A stretch of 64,000 nt of DNA, taken from contig JAVHKY010000023.1 in NCBI GenBank assembly GCA_035079385.1, positions 2,480,001 to 2,544,000 of the forward strand, in the 5' to 3' direction. Position 1 is the stretch's first letter. Each line of letters starts with the position of its first letter. The notes beneath the pieces were generated by a model. That model had not been told where the DNA came from, made no database searches, and worked only from the letters and a program-made list of their open reading frames with translations. Shown here one piece after another: positions 13,623-26,160 of this stretch. The translations under genes and the position numbers were made by a program. This DNA comes from Aspidiotus rigidus. Taxonomy: Eukaryota; Arthropoda; Insecta; Hemiptera; Diaspididae.

Positions 13623-13993
13623 GACCGATTCCCCGTGACGTCAACATCTTTGATTTTGATTGAATGCTTGTTCTCTGCTGCTGGCTTTGGGGCAGTCAGT
13701 TTAGAATCCCATGAGAATACACAGGGAACGTTTCGATCATTCACTAGTATTCAAGAACAAGAAATACGTTAGCAATGATAGCTACATATTTGAATTCCAG
13801 AGAACTTCCAGGTTCTAGATAGAGATCAGTACATTAGGAACATTTCGTTTGTGAATATCTGTATGTGATCGAATCGTTCCCTGTGTATTCTTATGGAAAT
13901 CGATATCATGATTGGCCCAATGATCCTAATATCGATTACAAATATGGGTATTTTGACTGTTATCAACAATGTGACGTCACCGGGGAATCGGTC
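13623..13993. mobile_element. Foldback MITE flanked by TA, 371 bp
   Basis: Both ends read GACCGATTCCCCG followed by TGACGTCA-type sequence in inverted orientation, with one extra G on the right. TA dinucleotides flank the element (13621-13622 and 13994-13995). A second inverted pair lies inside: a GAATACACAGGGAACG stretch at about 13714 against its complement near 13882. There is no coding capacity. The TA duplication suggests a Tc1/mariner or pogo-related source; the family itself is not recognised. Confidence 0.7.
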
Positions 13994-13995
13994 TA

Positions 13996-14915
13996 TTGGG
14001 ACCGGGCATATTGTAGGATCTCTAGCGTCGCCTATGTAAAATACCTAGAAAGTACTGATAAGTGAACGGTGATCGTGACTTTAAACCAAAGGTGATTTTT
14101 TAGTTTTTCTTAAATTTCTCCAAAAATAATGAATTTAGGCGTATATTCATAAGGAACGAAATTGAAGAGTGGAAAATTTTCTTTCAGATGATCATATTTT
14201 TGAGAGATTTTAAAAAATTCAAAAATTTTGCGCGATGCTAGCGCTGCCCGGTCTGAATAGTAGTGAGGACTGTATTATCTGAATTTCACCATTCACGAAG
14301 CACTTATGTACCTAGACTGTGAACTTGTTCACTATTCTGCTATCATTACGGGTAAGTGCTTGTCTTGAATTACGAGTAGTAAAACCCGGAGTTTCTCTAG
14401 AAAAGTTGATTTACAGCTTCAAAGTTCTTTTTCAAACTCGCGAGAAAAACATACATGGGTACATTTCCATAATGACTTCTTCAACTAGCTCGAACTTGAT
14501 GCTTCGCACCATATTAAAACCAATAATTGAAATAAGCTACCTATTAAATTGTGCTGTATAATTATAAAGTTATTTCCTTTAATGTTTTTATTCTTTGTCC
14601 AAAAGCGTGCCTTCTTAATCGAAATCTAGCCTTCTGCCCGAGGAATACTCGAATGAATAATACCTAGCTAATTACACAGAAAATCGCATTTTTAAATTTT
14701 TATTTCGAACATTCTAAGAGAAAAGGTGTACCTAATGCCATACTACCCAGGGTAAATCATTCAATAACCCGGTGAATAATTTTTGTCCACAAGAAACATG
14801 TGAGACTAGTCACCAATTTTAAGTACTCAAAGTATCCTCATTTATCCCGATTGACAGTTTCATTAAACCTTCTCGACCAATCAGAGCCTAGAGGTTCAGA
14901 GTATTCAATTCTGTG
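13996..14915. other. Intergenic, no gene seen
   Basis: AT-rich sequence between two MITEs without a supported reading frame. Confidence 0.4.
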
Positions 14916-14923
14916 ATTGATGT

Positions 14924-15398
14924 TAGTGATGAGCGGTTATCGGTTATTTCAATATACCGGTTAAACGGTTCATCAGAGACTATCGTAACCGGTTAATCGG
15001 TTGAAAACCTCTAAATAAACCGGTTAACTGGCAATAATTCAGATTGCTGTTAGTTCTTAAAAAATTCCGCTAGGAGCGCCAAGGTCTTCCACTTTTTTGC
15101 TCTCAAAATCGCGAAAATTGAAAAAAAAGAGAAGCAATATCTCTTATGTGTTAATGATTGAGAAATACCTCAGTTGATAATTCCTATTTCCTCCACCTAG
15201 TGCTTCAAATTCGTCAAATTATTAATTGAAATTCAAAATTGTTGAAAAATTTTAAATTTTGGCGATTAATTGGTTTATGTGCTCTTATTAACCGCTTTTT
15301 CAGGTTAACTGTTAATCACAAATAAACCGGGTTTTTGGTTAATTTTACCCAAGAATAAACCAATTAATCGGTTAATAACCGATAACCGCCCATCACTA
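14924..15398. mobile_element. hAT-type MITE with 8-bp target duplication, 475 bp
   Basis: The left end is TAGTGATGAGCGGTTATCGG and the right end in reverse complement is TAGTGATGGGCGGTTATCGG, one mismatch in 20. ATTGATGT is duplicated exactly at both sides (14916-14923 and 15399-15406). An 8-bp duplication together with the TAGTGATG-type end is characteristic of the hAT superfamily. The interior is full of AACCGGTTAA-like palindromic words and has no transposase, so it must have been moved by an enzyme supplied elsewhere. Confidence 0.9.
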
Positions 15399-15399
15399 A

Positions 15400-16430
15400 T
15401 TGATGTCCTCATAATATCCTCATGGAAGAACCCCCATTGTATCCTCATTATATCCTCATAACGTCCTAATAAAAGAATCCTTAATGTATCCTCATTATAT
15501 CCTCATAAAGTCCTCATAGAAGAACCCTTAATGTATCCTCACAATGTCCTCATCCCGTCCTCATGAGAACTCTCATTGTTCGTCCCATGATAAATACATT
15601 GTGCGGAGGCCCTTTTGCCAGATACGTCCTCATATATGGTCTGTCACCATCCACTTTGAGGTCGTACTTCTTCTACATAACCACTCAGACTTCACATGGA
15701 AATAAATCCTCTTCATTGCAGCCACATTGCAGTGAAGACAGTAAATCGACATAAAAAGTCGAAGGTCCTGTAGAAGCTGACTGCTCTCCAGAAATTATCA
15801 TCTTCACACCTATTCCATCTTATATAGATAGCACTCTCTTCTTTCTCTGCGAGTGTTACTGCAACACTATCAACAAACATTTTGAGGGTGTTATGATATC
15901 CTCTTTATGTCCTCATAATATCCTCACTGGTGAGACACTTAACGGGTGTAGTGGGGGCACAATGCGGATGTCATAGTCTCTAACATGTTTCCTCATTATA
16001 CCCTCATTATGTCCTCACCATTGAGGATACTTTCAGGGTGAAATGAGGATATAAAGGAGGTATCAAAGTCTTCCTCTTTATGTCCTCATAATATCCTCAA
16101 AAGCGCGGACAATCAGCGGGTGTAGTGAGGACACAATGCGGATGTCACAGTGTCTAATAAGTTTCCTCATTACATCCTCATTATGTCCTCACCATCGAGG
16201 ATACTTTCAGGGTGAAATGAGTATATAAAGAGGATTTGTGAAACTTATAATCTGCTTCCTCATTTCACCCATTAAATATCCTCGATATGAGGACACATTG
16301 AGGACATAATGAGGGTAATGAAACTATTTTTCCAAAGAGGGCGTGGTCCTCAAATTAATTTTGTTGTATGCTCAATACTTCCTCATTATGTTCTCATTGT
16401 GAGGACATTTTATTCACCGGGTAAGATCAG
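15400..16430. repeat. TCCTCAT-rich repeat field with a 175-bp tandem duplication
   Basis: The words TCCTCATTATG and TCCTCATAATA, and their complements, recur dozens of times. From 15400 to 15560 they form a loose 12-bp periodicity. From about 15895 to 16250 two larger units stand in tandem, each running from a CCTCTTTATGTCCTCATAAT block through GGGTGTAGTG and CACAATGCGGATGTCA to GAGGATACTTTCAGGGTG. Their starts are about 175 bp apart. A further part in the opposite orientation runs to 16410. The field lies immediately downstream of the last GH1 exon that I could find. Confidence 0.75.
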
Positions 16431-16755
16431 ATTTCCTAACTCTCTGAAAGACAGCCAGACGAGCCGAGATTTTATAAATTTTCAGACCTTGAGTTCCATT
16501 GGTTAGGAGGGTGCTCAAGTCATAGTCCTAAATTTGGGCTTTAACAAAATTTAAATCAGTTATTTAGGCTAAATAGTACGAAACTTCGAATGCACCGTCT
16601 CGTTCTAATAATGATGGAGGTTTTTTGGATTACGAATCTGTGACGTTATATTTTTTTAACGTCTGTGTGGCGAAACTTAGCATTCTCTTTAGAAGAAATC
16701 TGTTGTTGTAATTGAAAATTATAGCCTCAAATGAAAAACAACTCGTTTGACTTAC

Positions 16756-19700
16756 GTATAACCGGATGCCCATTCAAAATTATCCAAAAGAGACCATCCA
16801 GTATATCCTATTACATGGCATTTGTCCTGTCTCATGGCGGTTAACAGGGCTTTCAAATATTGCTGAAAAGAGAAGAAGATAAGTGAGGGAATTTTTCTAT
16901 CTGTATTTTGGCAATCGAATAAGGTCAGTTTCTTGGTCAAAATTCTGAAAGTCTAAAAGTTCTCAAGTTCCCCTCGTGATCTGTTTAGCTCGATAGCGAG
17001 AATGTTTTAATTTTACTTCCTCATAGGACCCGCTGGAACCTTTTTTATTGGGGAGGGGGGATTTGCCGTATGATGTCCGGCCAAAACAAAAATGGTCCAA
17101 GTCCAAAATCATTGGTAAAAGTGGTCCGAGTCACCCTTCCATCATAATAATTATGAGTGATTCTCCGAAAAAAAACAAAATTTCATATAATGGTACTATT
17201 TCGGCAAGACTAATGCAGGAGTGAAGTTGATGGAGTCAAATCTGTAGTCGAGAATCTCTTTTATAACACCCAGAAATTCAGTGTCTCTCGCCCCTCCACC
17301 ACAATTCAGGACAGTGTTTGGATACCCTATTTTTTCCATCGTAGTGGACTGTAATTCCATCAGGTTTTTGTGTTGATCGTATATACAGGAAATCTCATTT
17401 GGCGAGCAAAAAGTCAAACTTATACGGGTCTTATGTAGAGGATAGGTGTACCAGTAAATTCATGACAATCAAAACATTTTGAAGTTGAACGCACGACCGT
17501 CACAGGGTGTAGAAGCTGAGAAATACCATTTTTTTTTCCTTTGTAGTGGACAAAATTCAATCCACTTTGAGGAAGTTATAGAAATAACAAGTTTAATGAG
17601 GAGTGTAACCAAAAGAATCTCTCTGTATGTCATTATCACAATCCAGTCATAGAAATTTCTTTTTCTTTTTTGATTTTATCGCCCCTCCTAGAATTTTTAT
17701 GAAAAAATGCGACTAATTTTTTTCCATCCACTGTAGTGGACAGATATATGGCAAGAGGTATGACCATTGGATCCGCGAAATAAGTAATTTTAGATGAGTG
17801 CAACACTGTTTTGATTAAACCATTGCCCGTTAGGTTCGCATAATATCAAAATTCTTCATCGTAGTGGACAAGGTCTTTTTCCGTTGTAGTGATACTTTGG
17901 AATTTTAAGGACACTACGATGGAAAATTCTGTTTTTTAACGTTCGAGCTGTACATGATGGTAGAAGGAAGATCTAGAAAAATGTTGACTTACAAGTTATT
18001 TATTATAAGAAGGGGGGCATTGAAGAATTTTGAATTTCAACAAAAATGCGACACTTGGAAAAATTTCGACTTCGTACTATATGGGGCCGTTCACAAATTA
18101 CCTGAGGTGATTTTTGTGATTTCTCGCCCTTCCCTTCCACCCTCTCTTGTTTCACGTAAGATCTTTCAAAATGCTTATTTTTGTAGCAAAACTATTAATC
18201 TATACTTGATTGCGTTAAATAAAACATAATTTGCGGTCATATTTTGTTAAAGAAATACTGAAACTGAACCCCGTTTGCAATATTTTACACTGTATACTTG
18301 TAGCCCAAAAAAATACGTGATATTTCCTACAATTCCCCTCCCCCTACATTAGATTTGATAAGATTATACTAGACCCCTTCCCTCCTCTCACCTCAAATAA
18401 TTTATGGACACCCCCTATATAGGAGGAGGACTTGGGAAAATTTCGACTTTCAAGCTATCCATGCTAGGAAGGGACTTGAAAAAATTTCAATTTTCGAGCT
18501 TTATATGATAGGAGGGGACTTGGAAAAATTTCGATCTCCGAGCTATTTATGATAGGAAAGGAACTTGGAAACATGTTGACTTGCGAGCTATATATGATGA
18601 GACGTGGATTTAAAAAATTTCACCCTTCAAAAAAAGTTTCTCGCGAACAAATGCAAGAGCATTCGTGCCCGACTTCCAACTTTAGATACCTCTTTTGCCG
18701 CGGGGCACGAAACTTGCGGGTTCCCCATTTACTCTTACATTAGGCCAAGCATGGGGAAAACTAGTTACTGTCTGTGAGCGATTAATTGACGGCTATTAGG
18801 AATGCGTTTTCATTAGCGTTGGCCATTGACTGGGCTCGTATTAGGCTAGAAAGAGGGGCGGTAAACGAGTGGAACGAGTGAGCTTATTAACTATTAAGCC
18901 TACAGTAGAGTATACTAGACATTGACCTGCTTCAAAGACTAGCTTTCAAGTTTTGAGCCAATGAATGACGAAGTATGCCTCTAATGTTGGGAGCTTTCTC
19001 TAAGCCCACAAGTTGGCTTAAGACTTTGACCCGCCGATGATGAAATTAAGTCATATCTATATAGGACGTATATAAGGACCTGAAACATGATCTCTTTTTA
19101 TGTGGCTCTGCCAGAATATTTTTTGAAAAGGGGAAGGAGAGAAATTTGCTCTTCGAGGAATTTGGAAGTGAGTTCAAGAGCTCATACTTGTCCCGTGTCT
19201 TTGATGGGACTCGACTTTCCTCGCAACTGAGTAAATACATAAGTCGTCAACAGATCCAAATAAATTATCATTTGACACAACTTGCGGAGTACAGCTCTGT
19301 GTGTATACCCACCTTGAAATAAAAAATCCGTAACGTATCATCCAGCGTACCGGAATCACCGAATCCATTTTCAGTTATGTATATTGTGGGACTATTGTAT
19401 TGTTGTTTGACCCAAACAACTAATTTTCGGAATCCTTCTGGATAAATCTGCATCATAAAATTGAATTAGATATTCTGGCTGATTCACAAACGATTCAAGA
19501 TTGATATTACAGGGAAGAAAGCGAAGGTCTTTCAGATATAATGTTACTAAATCAAATAAATTAGAATTATCGTGTAATCGTTGTAAATAATTGAGAAAAT
19601 CAAATGACTAGGACTGTATAAAAGAGAATAAATTAGATCACACGTGAATCCACGGGGGACGGGGAACATAGGAGACATGCCCCCCCCCCAAAAAAAAACA

Positions 19701-21382
19701 ACTCTGTAGTTTCGAAGAAAATGTAAAAAAAAAAGGTCCTTCAGACTTTTTTTGGATTATGTCCCCTCTCCCCCAAAGTGATCGTCTGGATCCGCACCTG
19801 CTAGATGGCGATTTAAGGATTAATCATTGAAATCTTGATGATGAAGAAAAGAAAACAGATTGTAATTCAATTTGTAAAAAAATACCAAATTATTGGAAAA
19901 TTCAAGACTTTAAATTAATAGAATTATTATAATAACTCTGGGGCCATTCAAATGCCTCGGACAACCAAAATTATTTGTTATCTATACTCTTACTTTTAAA
20001 CTAGGATCAACATCACTTCCGAGCAAATTTGGATTAGCATATGTAATCACGTTTTCATCTATATTCTGGTAGTATGCTCCATAAGTCGGAAGTATGATGC
20101 CAGGCCGACAAAGAGAAGTTGTGTAATGATTTAAAGCAAAAAAATCAGCCGAGCCTTTAAAAAAAAAAAAAAAAAAAAATTAAATGGTACATTACTTTAC
20201 GAACTTCTAAAAATAGGGTGATCTACCTATTAAAATGGTATTAAGTATAGTGAGAGAATACAAAAAGACAATCAATTCCTCCCTTAGGATGATTTGTTTT
20301 CATTTCTTCTTTTATGGATTGCTAGAAATGATACACACCCACCTTTGAGCCGCTTTATTTCATCTTGCGTTAAATAAGGTAATCTAGAAGATGTTCTCCC
20401 TTCAGCGCGACTATTTTCATCGACTAGTTCTCGCATGAGACGTGGATAATCGCCTTCTTTGCTGAAAATAGGATGTGCAAACCAGCCTAGCTGTAAAATA
20501 TTTTATGATCAGTCATAATCGAATGTTTTATCGTCCCATGCTCTAAAAGAAAGTTACTGAATTTTTTCTCTACCGTAAATTGCAGCGCTCGCTCTGCAGC
20601 TTCCCGATCTTCTTTACTACTGTGATTGGCTGGCATGTACCAAGAAGAGCTTAGAACTATGGATACTTTTCCTGTTATCAGAGTTTGTTTTTAGAAATTG
20701 TTAATTTTGATTAATTTCTGTTATTTGGGCCGGCCATCCGCCAGGAGCGTTACGATCGGCAAAGTTGAAATGGGAGCAGGGCGATTTTCCGATTTGAAGA
20801 TTTAGTAAGTAATCTCGAAATAACTTGGAAACGATACAAACCACTTGAGGAGGAAAATGAAGAAAGCAAAATTTGTATAGAGTTTAAAATCTCCTACAAA
20901 TCATCTTCTCTTGTTTGAGTCGATTCAAATCGATTTGAGGAAACGTTCCGCCCATCAACCGCACTACCCATCAATGTTTCAGTATTTATTGAGCGCGATA
21001 CTAGCCCTATCCGCAGGACTGAGAAACCAAAACCAGAACCGGTATTCTCGGTCCAAGATACGGAACTTGAAAGAACTTCTTCCCTTGATTCCTTTTGGGG
21101 ATTGGAACATGATTTTCTTTGAGAATCAGAACCAAAAAGACCTGCTTCCATTAGTTTGTCCGAGAAACCAGAATTTTAATAAAAACACATCCTCTCCTGT
21201 GCTATGGGAACCGGTACCAGAAAAAAAAATCATTCAAAGTCAGTTGCTTTTCCCCCGAAGCTGAAAATTGAAATCAGAACCGGTTTTGGAACAGGAATCA
21301 AAAAGAACCATTTTCTTTGATTTCTCGCAAGAACCAGAACTGAAAAGAACCGCTTTCATCAATTTGACCAAGGAACCAGAAT

Positions 21383-21419
<37 letters not shown>

Positions 21420-24039
21420 ACTTCTATATGGGAACCGGAACCAAAAAAAATCATTCAGGGTCAGTTGCTTTTCTCCAAGGCTGAAAAGGGAACCAAAACC
21501 GATTTGTATTCTCGGTTCCAAGAACCGGAATCAAGAAGAACCACTTTCTTCCATTTCTTGCAAGAACCAGAGCTGAAAAAACCGCTTTCACCAATCTGTT
21601 GGAGGTACCAGAACTTGAAAAAAAAAACCTTCTATATGGGAACCGGAACCAAAAAAAATCATTCAGGGTTAGTTGCGTTTCTCCGAAGCCGAAAATTGGA
21701 ACCAGAACCGGTTCTGGAACCAGTATTCTCGGTTCCAAGAACCGGAATCAAAAAGAACCGCACTTTCTTAAATTTTGTACTAGAACCAGAACTGAAAAAA
21801 AATCGCTTTCATCAATTTGTCCAAGGAACCAGAACTTCAAAAAAAAACACTTCTATATGGAAACCGGAACCGAAAAAAATCATTCAGGGTCAGTTGCGTT
21901 TCCCCAAAGCTGAAAATTGGAACCAAAACCGGTTCTGAAACCGGAATCATAAAGAACCACTTCCTTTGATTTCTCGCAAGAACCAGAACCGAAAAGAACC
22001 GCTCCCTTGATTTGCTTTGGGAATTGGAACCAAAAAGAATCGTTGAAAGAATGTTGCCCTCGCGCTCTTCTCCCATTAGTACAACACTGTTACTTATTAA
22101 AGGCAGTTCTTATCCAACTCACGGGTTCTTCAACAGAGTTGAACAAGAGGTAGCAGGGAACCTGTTTTATGGGGCATATGGGATCTGAAAAATGTAGATT
22201 GTGACTTCAAGTGGCTGACCTACGACGTTATCAAGTTGTGAAGTCACAGGCCCCGCCCCCAAGCTACATATGATGGGAGGGAGACAGAAAGAAATCTGAT
22301 CTATGACGTCATTAGACAAGGCTGACCCATGATAGTATCAAACTGTGACGTCGCAGGCCCCAACCCCCAATCTATATATAATACGAGGGGGAATTAAAAA
22401 ATAATCAAGCTCCAAGCTTTGCCGGCTGGCCGGACAGCGGACGGCGGACGGTTTTCCGAAAAACCCCCCTATAAAACAGGTTGCCTGCTAAAATTGCGAC
22501 TCTCGAGCCATAATATGCCATAAAAGGGAAGCCGCTCATCTACGTGAGGAAGGAATCTAAAACAACTTTACTCTGTTAATACTAGGATCAGGAAAAAGAA
22601 CCTTCAGCTAGATATCGGAGATAGGACGCCTTATCCATGAGACTAATTCTATGCATTCCTCATATATTTAATTTAAAAATATTACTAACCATTCTGACAA
22701 GATCTATATTTTTCATCATACAAGCGGTAAGCAGCTGCATGAGCTTTTAATAAATTTTGACCCACAATGTAGTCAGCCGGAGTAGACAAATTCAAGCTCG
22801 GAGCTCTGTTTGTCGCTGTATAGCCTTCAATAATCGGTAAAGGTTCATTTATCGTACACCACCATTTAACCTATAAAATTACGATAGGTAGGTATTTCGT
22901 TTTGCAATGATCGGAGTGATTCTATCAAAGTAGGATGAGAGTAAGACCTTAGGTCCATATTCTTGGAATAAAAGATTGGCGTATGCTTGAAAATAATCGA
23001 TTATGCTATCATTTAGCCATCCTCCTTTATCTTGTAATTTCTGAGGTAAATCCCAATGATACATGGTAACCTACCGACAAAAAATAAGGGAGTAGGTAAA
23101 TAGAAATTCAATTCTTAAAAAATACTAAATTAAGAGTAAAATATGAAATATAAACAACATTTTTGTACATCTGAGCTCAATCCTTCGAAAATTAGTGAAT
23201 TAAAGGAAGATATTGGGAGTTATTCGCAAGCTTTGGTTGTAATTTAAGCGACTGTTCTGTAATACATGTATAGCACATACCACAGGTTCGATTCCATTGG
23301 CCAATAAACAATCTATGAAATTATGATAATGTCGAATACCAGCTGGATTGATGTATGATAAGTCACCGTTTGGTAAAATACGAGGCCAACTTATTGAGAA
23401 TCGGTGTGCCGAGAACTGTTGAGAAATATGGAGGAGATAAAAATTATGAAATAGTTGTTCAACTTGATTTTACTCGCTCGCGACGTAGAGAATAACGATA
23501 GGAAAAGCTCTTTAAAACACAATAAGGGTGAGTTCAAGTTCTAGTTAGATACCCCCATATTTTTCATTAGCTGTATATCTTCACGATATAAATAGTACGA
23601 GTTGTCGGATATATCAGCGTTTTTAATAGTGCCATTTATGCGATATGGATAGGTGTGAGTGTAATTGTCCCAAATACTCTCGCCTTTACCTGCGACGAAA
23701 ATATTTCAGAATTAACTTATCAAATACTCGCTAATGGATAGGAGAAAAGAAGTATTATAAAGAACCATCTGCTTTCCAGGCGCCTTCAATTTGAAAAGCT
23801 GCTGTTGCTAGCGAAAAGTAGAAGTTTTCCGGAAACTTATATCTGCAGCAATTAGCCAGGATTACATCTGGGTCCATTGACACTGTCATACAAATTAATA
23901 CATAAATTCTACATACCTATGAATTTTGAACTACACGATGTAATTTGGTTCATTTCACACAAGTTGGATACCGGTACTTAATATGGATTACATTTAATAC
24001 CGTACCGTAGATCAGAAATGCCGGTATGATCCACATCAT
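16756..24039 (-). CDS. GH1 beta-glucosidase / myrosinase-like, C-terminus not found
   Basis: Glycoside hydrolase family 1 enzymes cleave beta-glucosides with retention of configuration; insect members are mostly secreted gut or defence enzymes. Exons from 5' to 3', all GT..AG and phase-consistent: 24006-24039, 23766-23882, 23553-23689, 23281-23415, 22948-23070, 22690-22870, 20574-20671, 20343-20490, 19994-20154, 19313-19447 and 16756-16862, about 458 codons. The first exon starts [12 protein letters not shown], a plausible signal peptide. Family blocks are [50 protein letters not shown], the acid/base motif [13 protein letters not shown], the nucleophile motif ITENGFGD, and [18 protein letters not shown] near the end. 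The usual last 30-40 residues, which start near E/AKFGL, were not found between 16755 and 10 kb. The gene is either truncated, has a distant last exon, or has lost it to the repeat field at 15.4-16.4 kb. Introns 6 and 10 hold tandem repeats and mobile-element copies. Confidence 0.88.
17330..17930. repeat. Intronic repeat built on GTAGTGGAC
   Basis: The word GTAGTGGAC, usually preceded by a T/C-rich stretch, recurs at 17341, 17542, 17733 and 17861, and in shortened form at 17885. An inverted version (CACTACGATGG) is at 17908. Spacing is irregular (about 130-200 bp). This lies in the last intron found for the GH1 gene. A minus-strand open frame at 17417-17196 in the same intron (73 codons) matches nothing that I recognise. 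Confidence 0.5.
18415..18610. repeat. Old 45-bp minisatellite array
   Basis: Four to five diverged copies of the 45-bp unit that is abundant at 25.5-28.6 kb (core GAGCTATATATGATAGGAGG then GGACTTGGAAAAATTTCGA). A single diverged copy is at about 17945-17985. These copies lie inside the GH1 intron and are much more diverged than the main arrays. Confidence 0.65.
20900..22080. repeat. Tandem repeat of about 208-221 bp built from GAACCAGAAC words
   Basis: A block beginning GGAACCGGAACC, then a poly-A stretch and TCATTCAGGGTCAGTTGC, recurs at about 21207, 21430, 21640 and 21861, giving periods of roughly 221, 208 and 221 bp. Each unit is itself composed of a shorter repeated GAACCAGAACYGAAAAG word. 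Long open frames on both strands follow from the low complexity and are not genes. It sits in intron 6 of the GH1 gene. A 37-bp poly-A run is embedded at about 21386. Confidence 0.75.
22130..22495 (-). mobile_element. Diverged minisatellite-bearing element in GH1 intron 6
   Basis: The left side contains GCAGGGAACCTGTTTTATGG (22153) and the right side has the inverse, CTATAAAACAGG then TTGCCTG (near 22470), preceded by the GC-rich ACGGCGGACGG stretch found at the GC end of this family. Between them a roughly 107-bp unit is present twice (GGCTGACC starts at about 22213 and 22320, each followed by CTGTGACGTCGCAGG-like text), which replaces the 45-bp repeat of other copies. Confidence 0.6.
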
Positions 24040-25010
24040 GGTTTTAGGAAACTATTTCTGACTTAGTCCCAAACTTAGCACATCTTGACGGTCGGCGAAC
24101 TAAAATGATATTGTATCCTATTAGCTTAGCACTAGGAACAGTTTTCCTACGAGCAAAATTTGCGTTACCTAATATACTGAAACCATGAAGGCGATAAGCA
24201 AAAGTAAGTGGTATGTATGGAGAAGTTTATCTTTACATTTTCATTTATTTAACGCTACCCATATCAGTAATATTATTATTTCTTGCTTTTATAACCATTC
24301 TACAGGGAAAATAACTTATTATACGGTATTTAACAGAATCGTTCAACCATGATGATAAGTTTTATACAATGTGACAATATTGTGCTTACTTGATAATTTC
24401 ACTATATTATGTCAGCATAGAAAGCATAGAATTATGCAATAGATAACATTATAATATTATCAGGGAGTTTTTGAACTTTTCAAGGCTCAAAAAAGCTTCA
24501 ATAGGATTCTAAACAGTGGTCAAAATGTTTGACACTGAAAACAAAAAGATTTTATCTGCCTTTAATTGGGAGAGAGAGAGGAAACCTAAATTTATCATAA
24601 AAAAACGAAACTTTGTCTTCGTCTCTGATCGTTCGAGAAACAATATCAGGGGATCTTTGACCTGGAAGAAGTGAATGCGAAACATTTGCGGTATAAAATC
24701 TTCGGTTCTGGTTAGCCTCTCCCTGGCGTCTCTCTTCTATTACAAACATTGTCAGCGAAAGTTGTGAGATTTTCATGATTAAGAATAACTTGAGCAGCTA
24801 GTCTACTGAGCTATGTGTGAACTTCATAATTCACTTGAGGAAAGGTCAAGGGCATCCTGTCGTGATCCAAGAACCATCGGCATATACCATCACGCTAAAT
24901 TTAACTGCTTCCGATCTGTCGAAGGATGAACATTGTTTCCTATGTTCAAGAGTGTAAGAAAAGAAAACTACAAAGATCGGAGGTCTTCAAGCTCACAGTC
25001 TCATTTGGAA
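24040..25010. other. Upstream flank of the GH1 gene
   Basis: About 1 kb of AT-rich DNA upstream of the GH1 start codon. It presumably holds the promoter, but I cannot identify a TATA box or initiator with confidence. A 74-codon minus-strand open frame at 24552-24776 matches no family that I recognise. Confidence 0.4.
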
Positions 25011-25015
25011 AAACG

Positions 25016-25971
25016 ACGGCTTCCTTAACGAAGTTAAACGAGGAACTCAGGGAACCTGTTTTATGAGTCAAATGGGATTTGGTATTGAAAATTCAAGGAA
25101 GCCTAGACCTAGATAAAGCTAGTATAAAGAAGGCGTAGACCTACTTTAAGCCTAGTATAATATAGTTTGAGAGAAATCTTTCTCAAATCTCGAGCTATTG
25201 GGGTTTAAGCCTACACTAGAGAGCGCTACTGAAAGGGTGAATCAGAGAATTTATGTACGTTCATAAATTGATTTTCAATCAACTGTTATCTTTTCAATAT
25301 ATCATTTGCTACAATTTTTTTTGTATTTAATGTTGATGATATAGACTACAAAATTCATACTTGTACCTATTTGCTTTGAAAAACAATATCCTATTAATTA
25401 TGGTGCGTGAAATTTCTTCATTTAAAAAGCATTGAACGAAAGGGTGAATATCGTCAGGGCTACCAACTCCCCAACTCTAGGTTTAAATCCCAATATATTA
25501 TGATAGCTCGAGAGTTGAAATTTTTCTAAGTCCCTCTCATCTCACATATAGCTTGATAGTCGAAATTTTTGTAAGTCCTTCTTCTATCATATATAGCTCG
25601 AGAGTCAAAATTTTTCTAAGTCCCTCTCCTATCATATATGGCTCGAGGATCGAAATTTTTCTAAGTCCTCCTTCTATCATCTATAGCTCGAGAGTCAAAA
25701 TTTTTCTAAGTCCCCCTCCTATCACATATGGCTCGAGAGTCAAAATTTTTCCAAGTCCCCCTCCTATCATATATAGCTCGAGAGTCGAAATTTTTTCTAA
25801 GTCCCCTTCCTATCATATATAGTTCGAGAGTCGAAATTTTTTCTAAGTCCCCCTCCTATCATATATAGTTCGAGAGTCGAAATTTTTCTAAGTTTTTCGC
25901 TGGACGGCGCACGGCGGACGGCGGACGGCAGATTTCTCAAATAGCCCCCCATAAAACAGGTTCCCTGTTAA
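25016..25971 (-). mobile_element. Minisatellite-bearing element, copy 1
   Basis: The left (module B) end starts GACGGCTTCCTTAACGAAGT and passes into CAGGGAACCTGTTTTATG at about 25054, then the ATTTGGTATTGAAAATTCAA stretch. A unique segment with GCCTAGTATAA words (25110-25490) follows. Then come about nine 45-bp repeats (25497-25893) and the GC end: a (GGACGGC)n stretch followed by CATAAAACAGGTTCCCTG at 25951-25968. The 18-bp end word is thus in opposite orientation at the two sides. There is no protein-coding capacity apart from frames produced by the 45-bp periodicity. Confidence 0.7.
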
Positions 25972-25976
25972 TAAAA

Positions 25977-26160
25977 TGACGGCTTCCTTAACGAAGTTAA
26001 ACGAGGAACGCAGGGAACCTGTTTTATGATTCGAATGAGATTTGGTATTGAAAATTCAAGGAAGCCTAGATTTGGAGAACCCCTCCTATCATATATAGCT
26101 CGAGCGTCGAAATTCTTCCAAGTCCCCCTCCTATCATATATAGCTCGAGAGTCGAATTTT
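25977..26160 (-). mobile_element. Minisatellite-bearing element, truncated copy 2
   Basis: A complete module B end (GACGGCTTCCTTAACGAAGT ... CAGGGAACCTGTTTTATG ... CAAGGAAGCCTAGAT) is followed by less than two 45-bp units. The GC end is missing because the next copy, in the other orientation, starts at 26161. Confidence 0.65.

Noticed and set aside
17196..17417. Minus-strand frame in the GH1 intron as a possible GH1 exon
   Set aside because: Exon 10 joins exon 11 (16862) directly in phase with normal GH1 sequence (YFK then QYLKALL), and the frame has no GH1 motif.
21465..21938. A 157-codon plus-strand frame rich in Glu, Pro and Lys
   Set aside because: It is a translation of the low-complexity GAACCAGAAC repeat. 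Neighbouring frames on both strands are also open.
23281..23300. GGTTCGATTCC resembling a tRNA T-arm
   Set aside because: It lies in a GH1 exon (minus strand encodes GIEPV), and no cloverleaf surrounds it.
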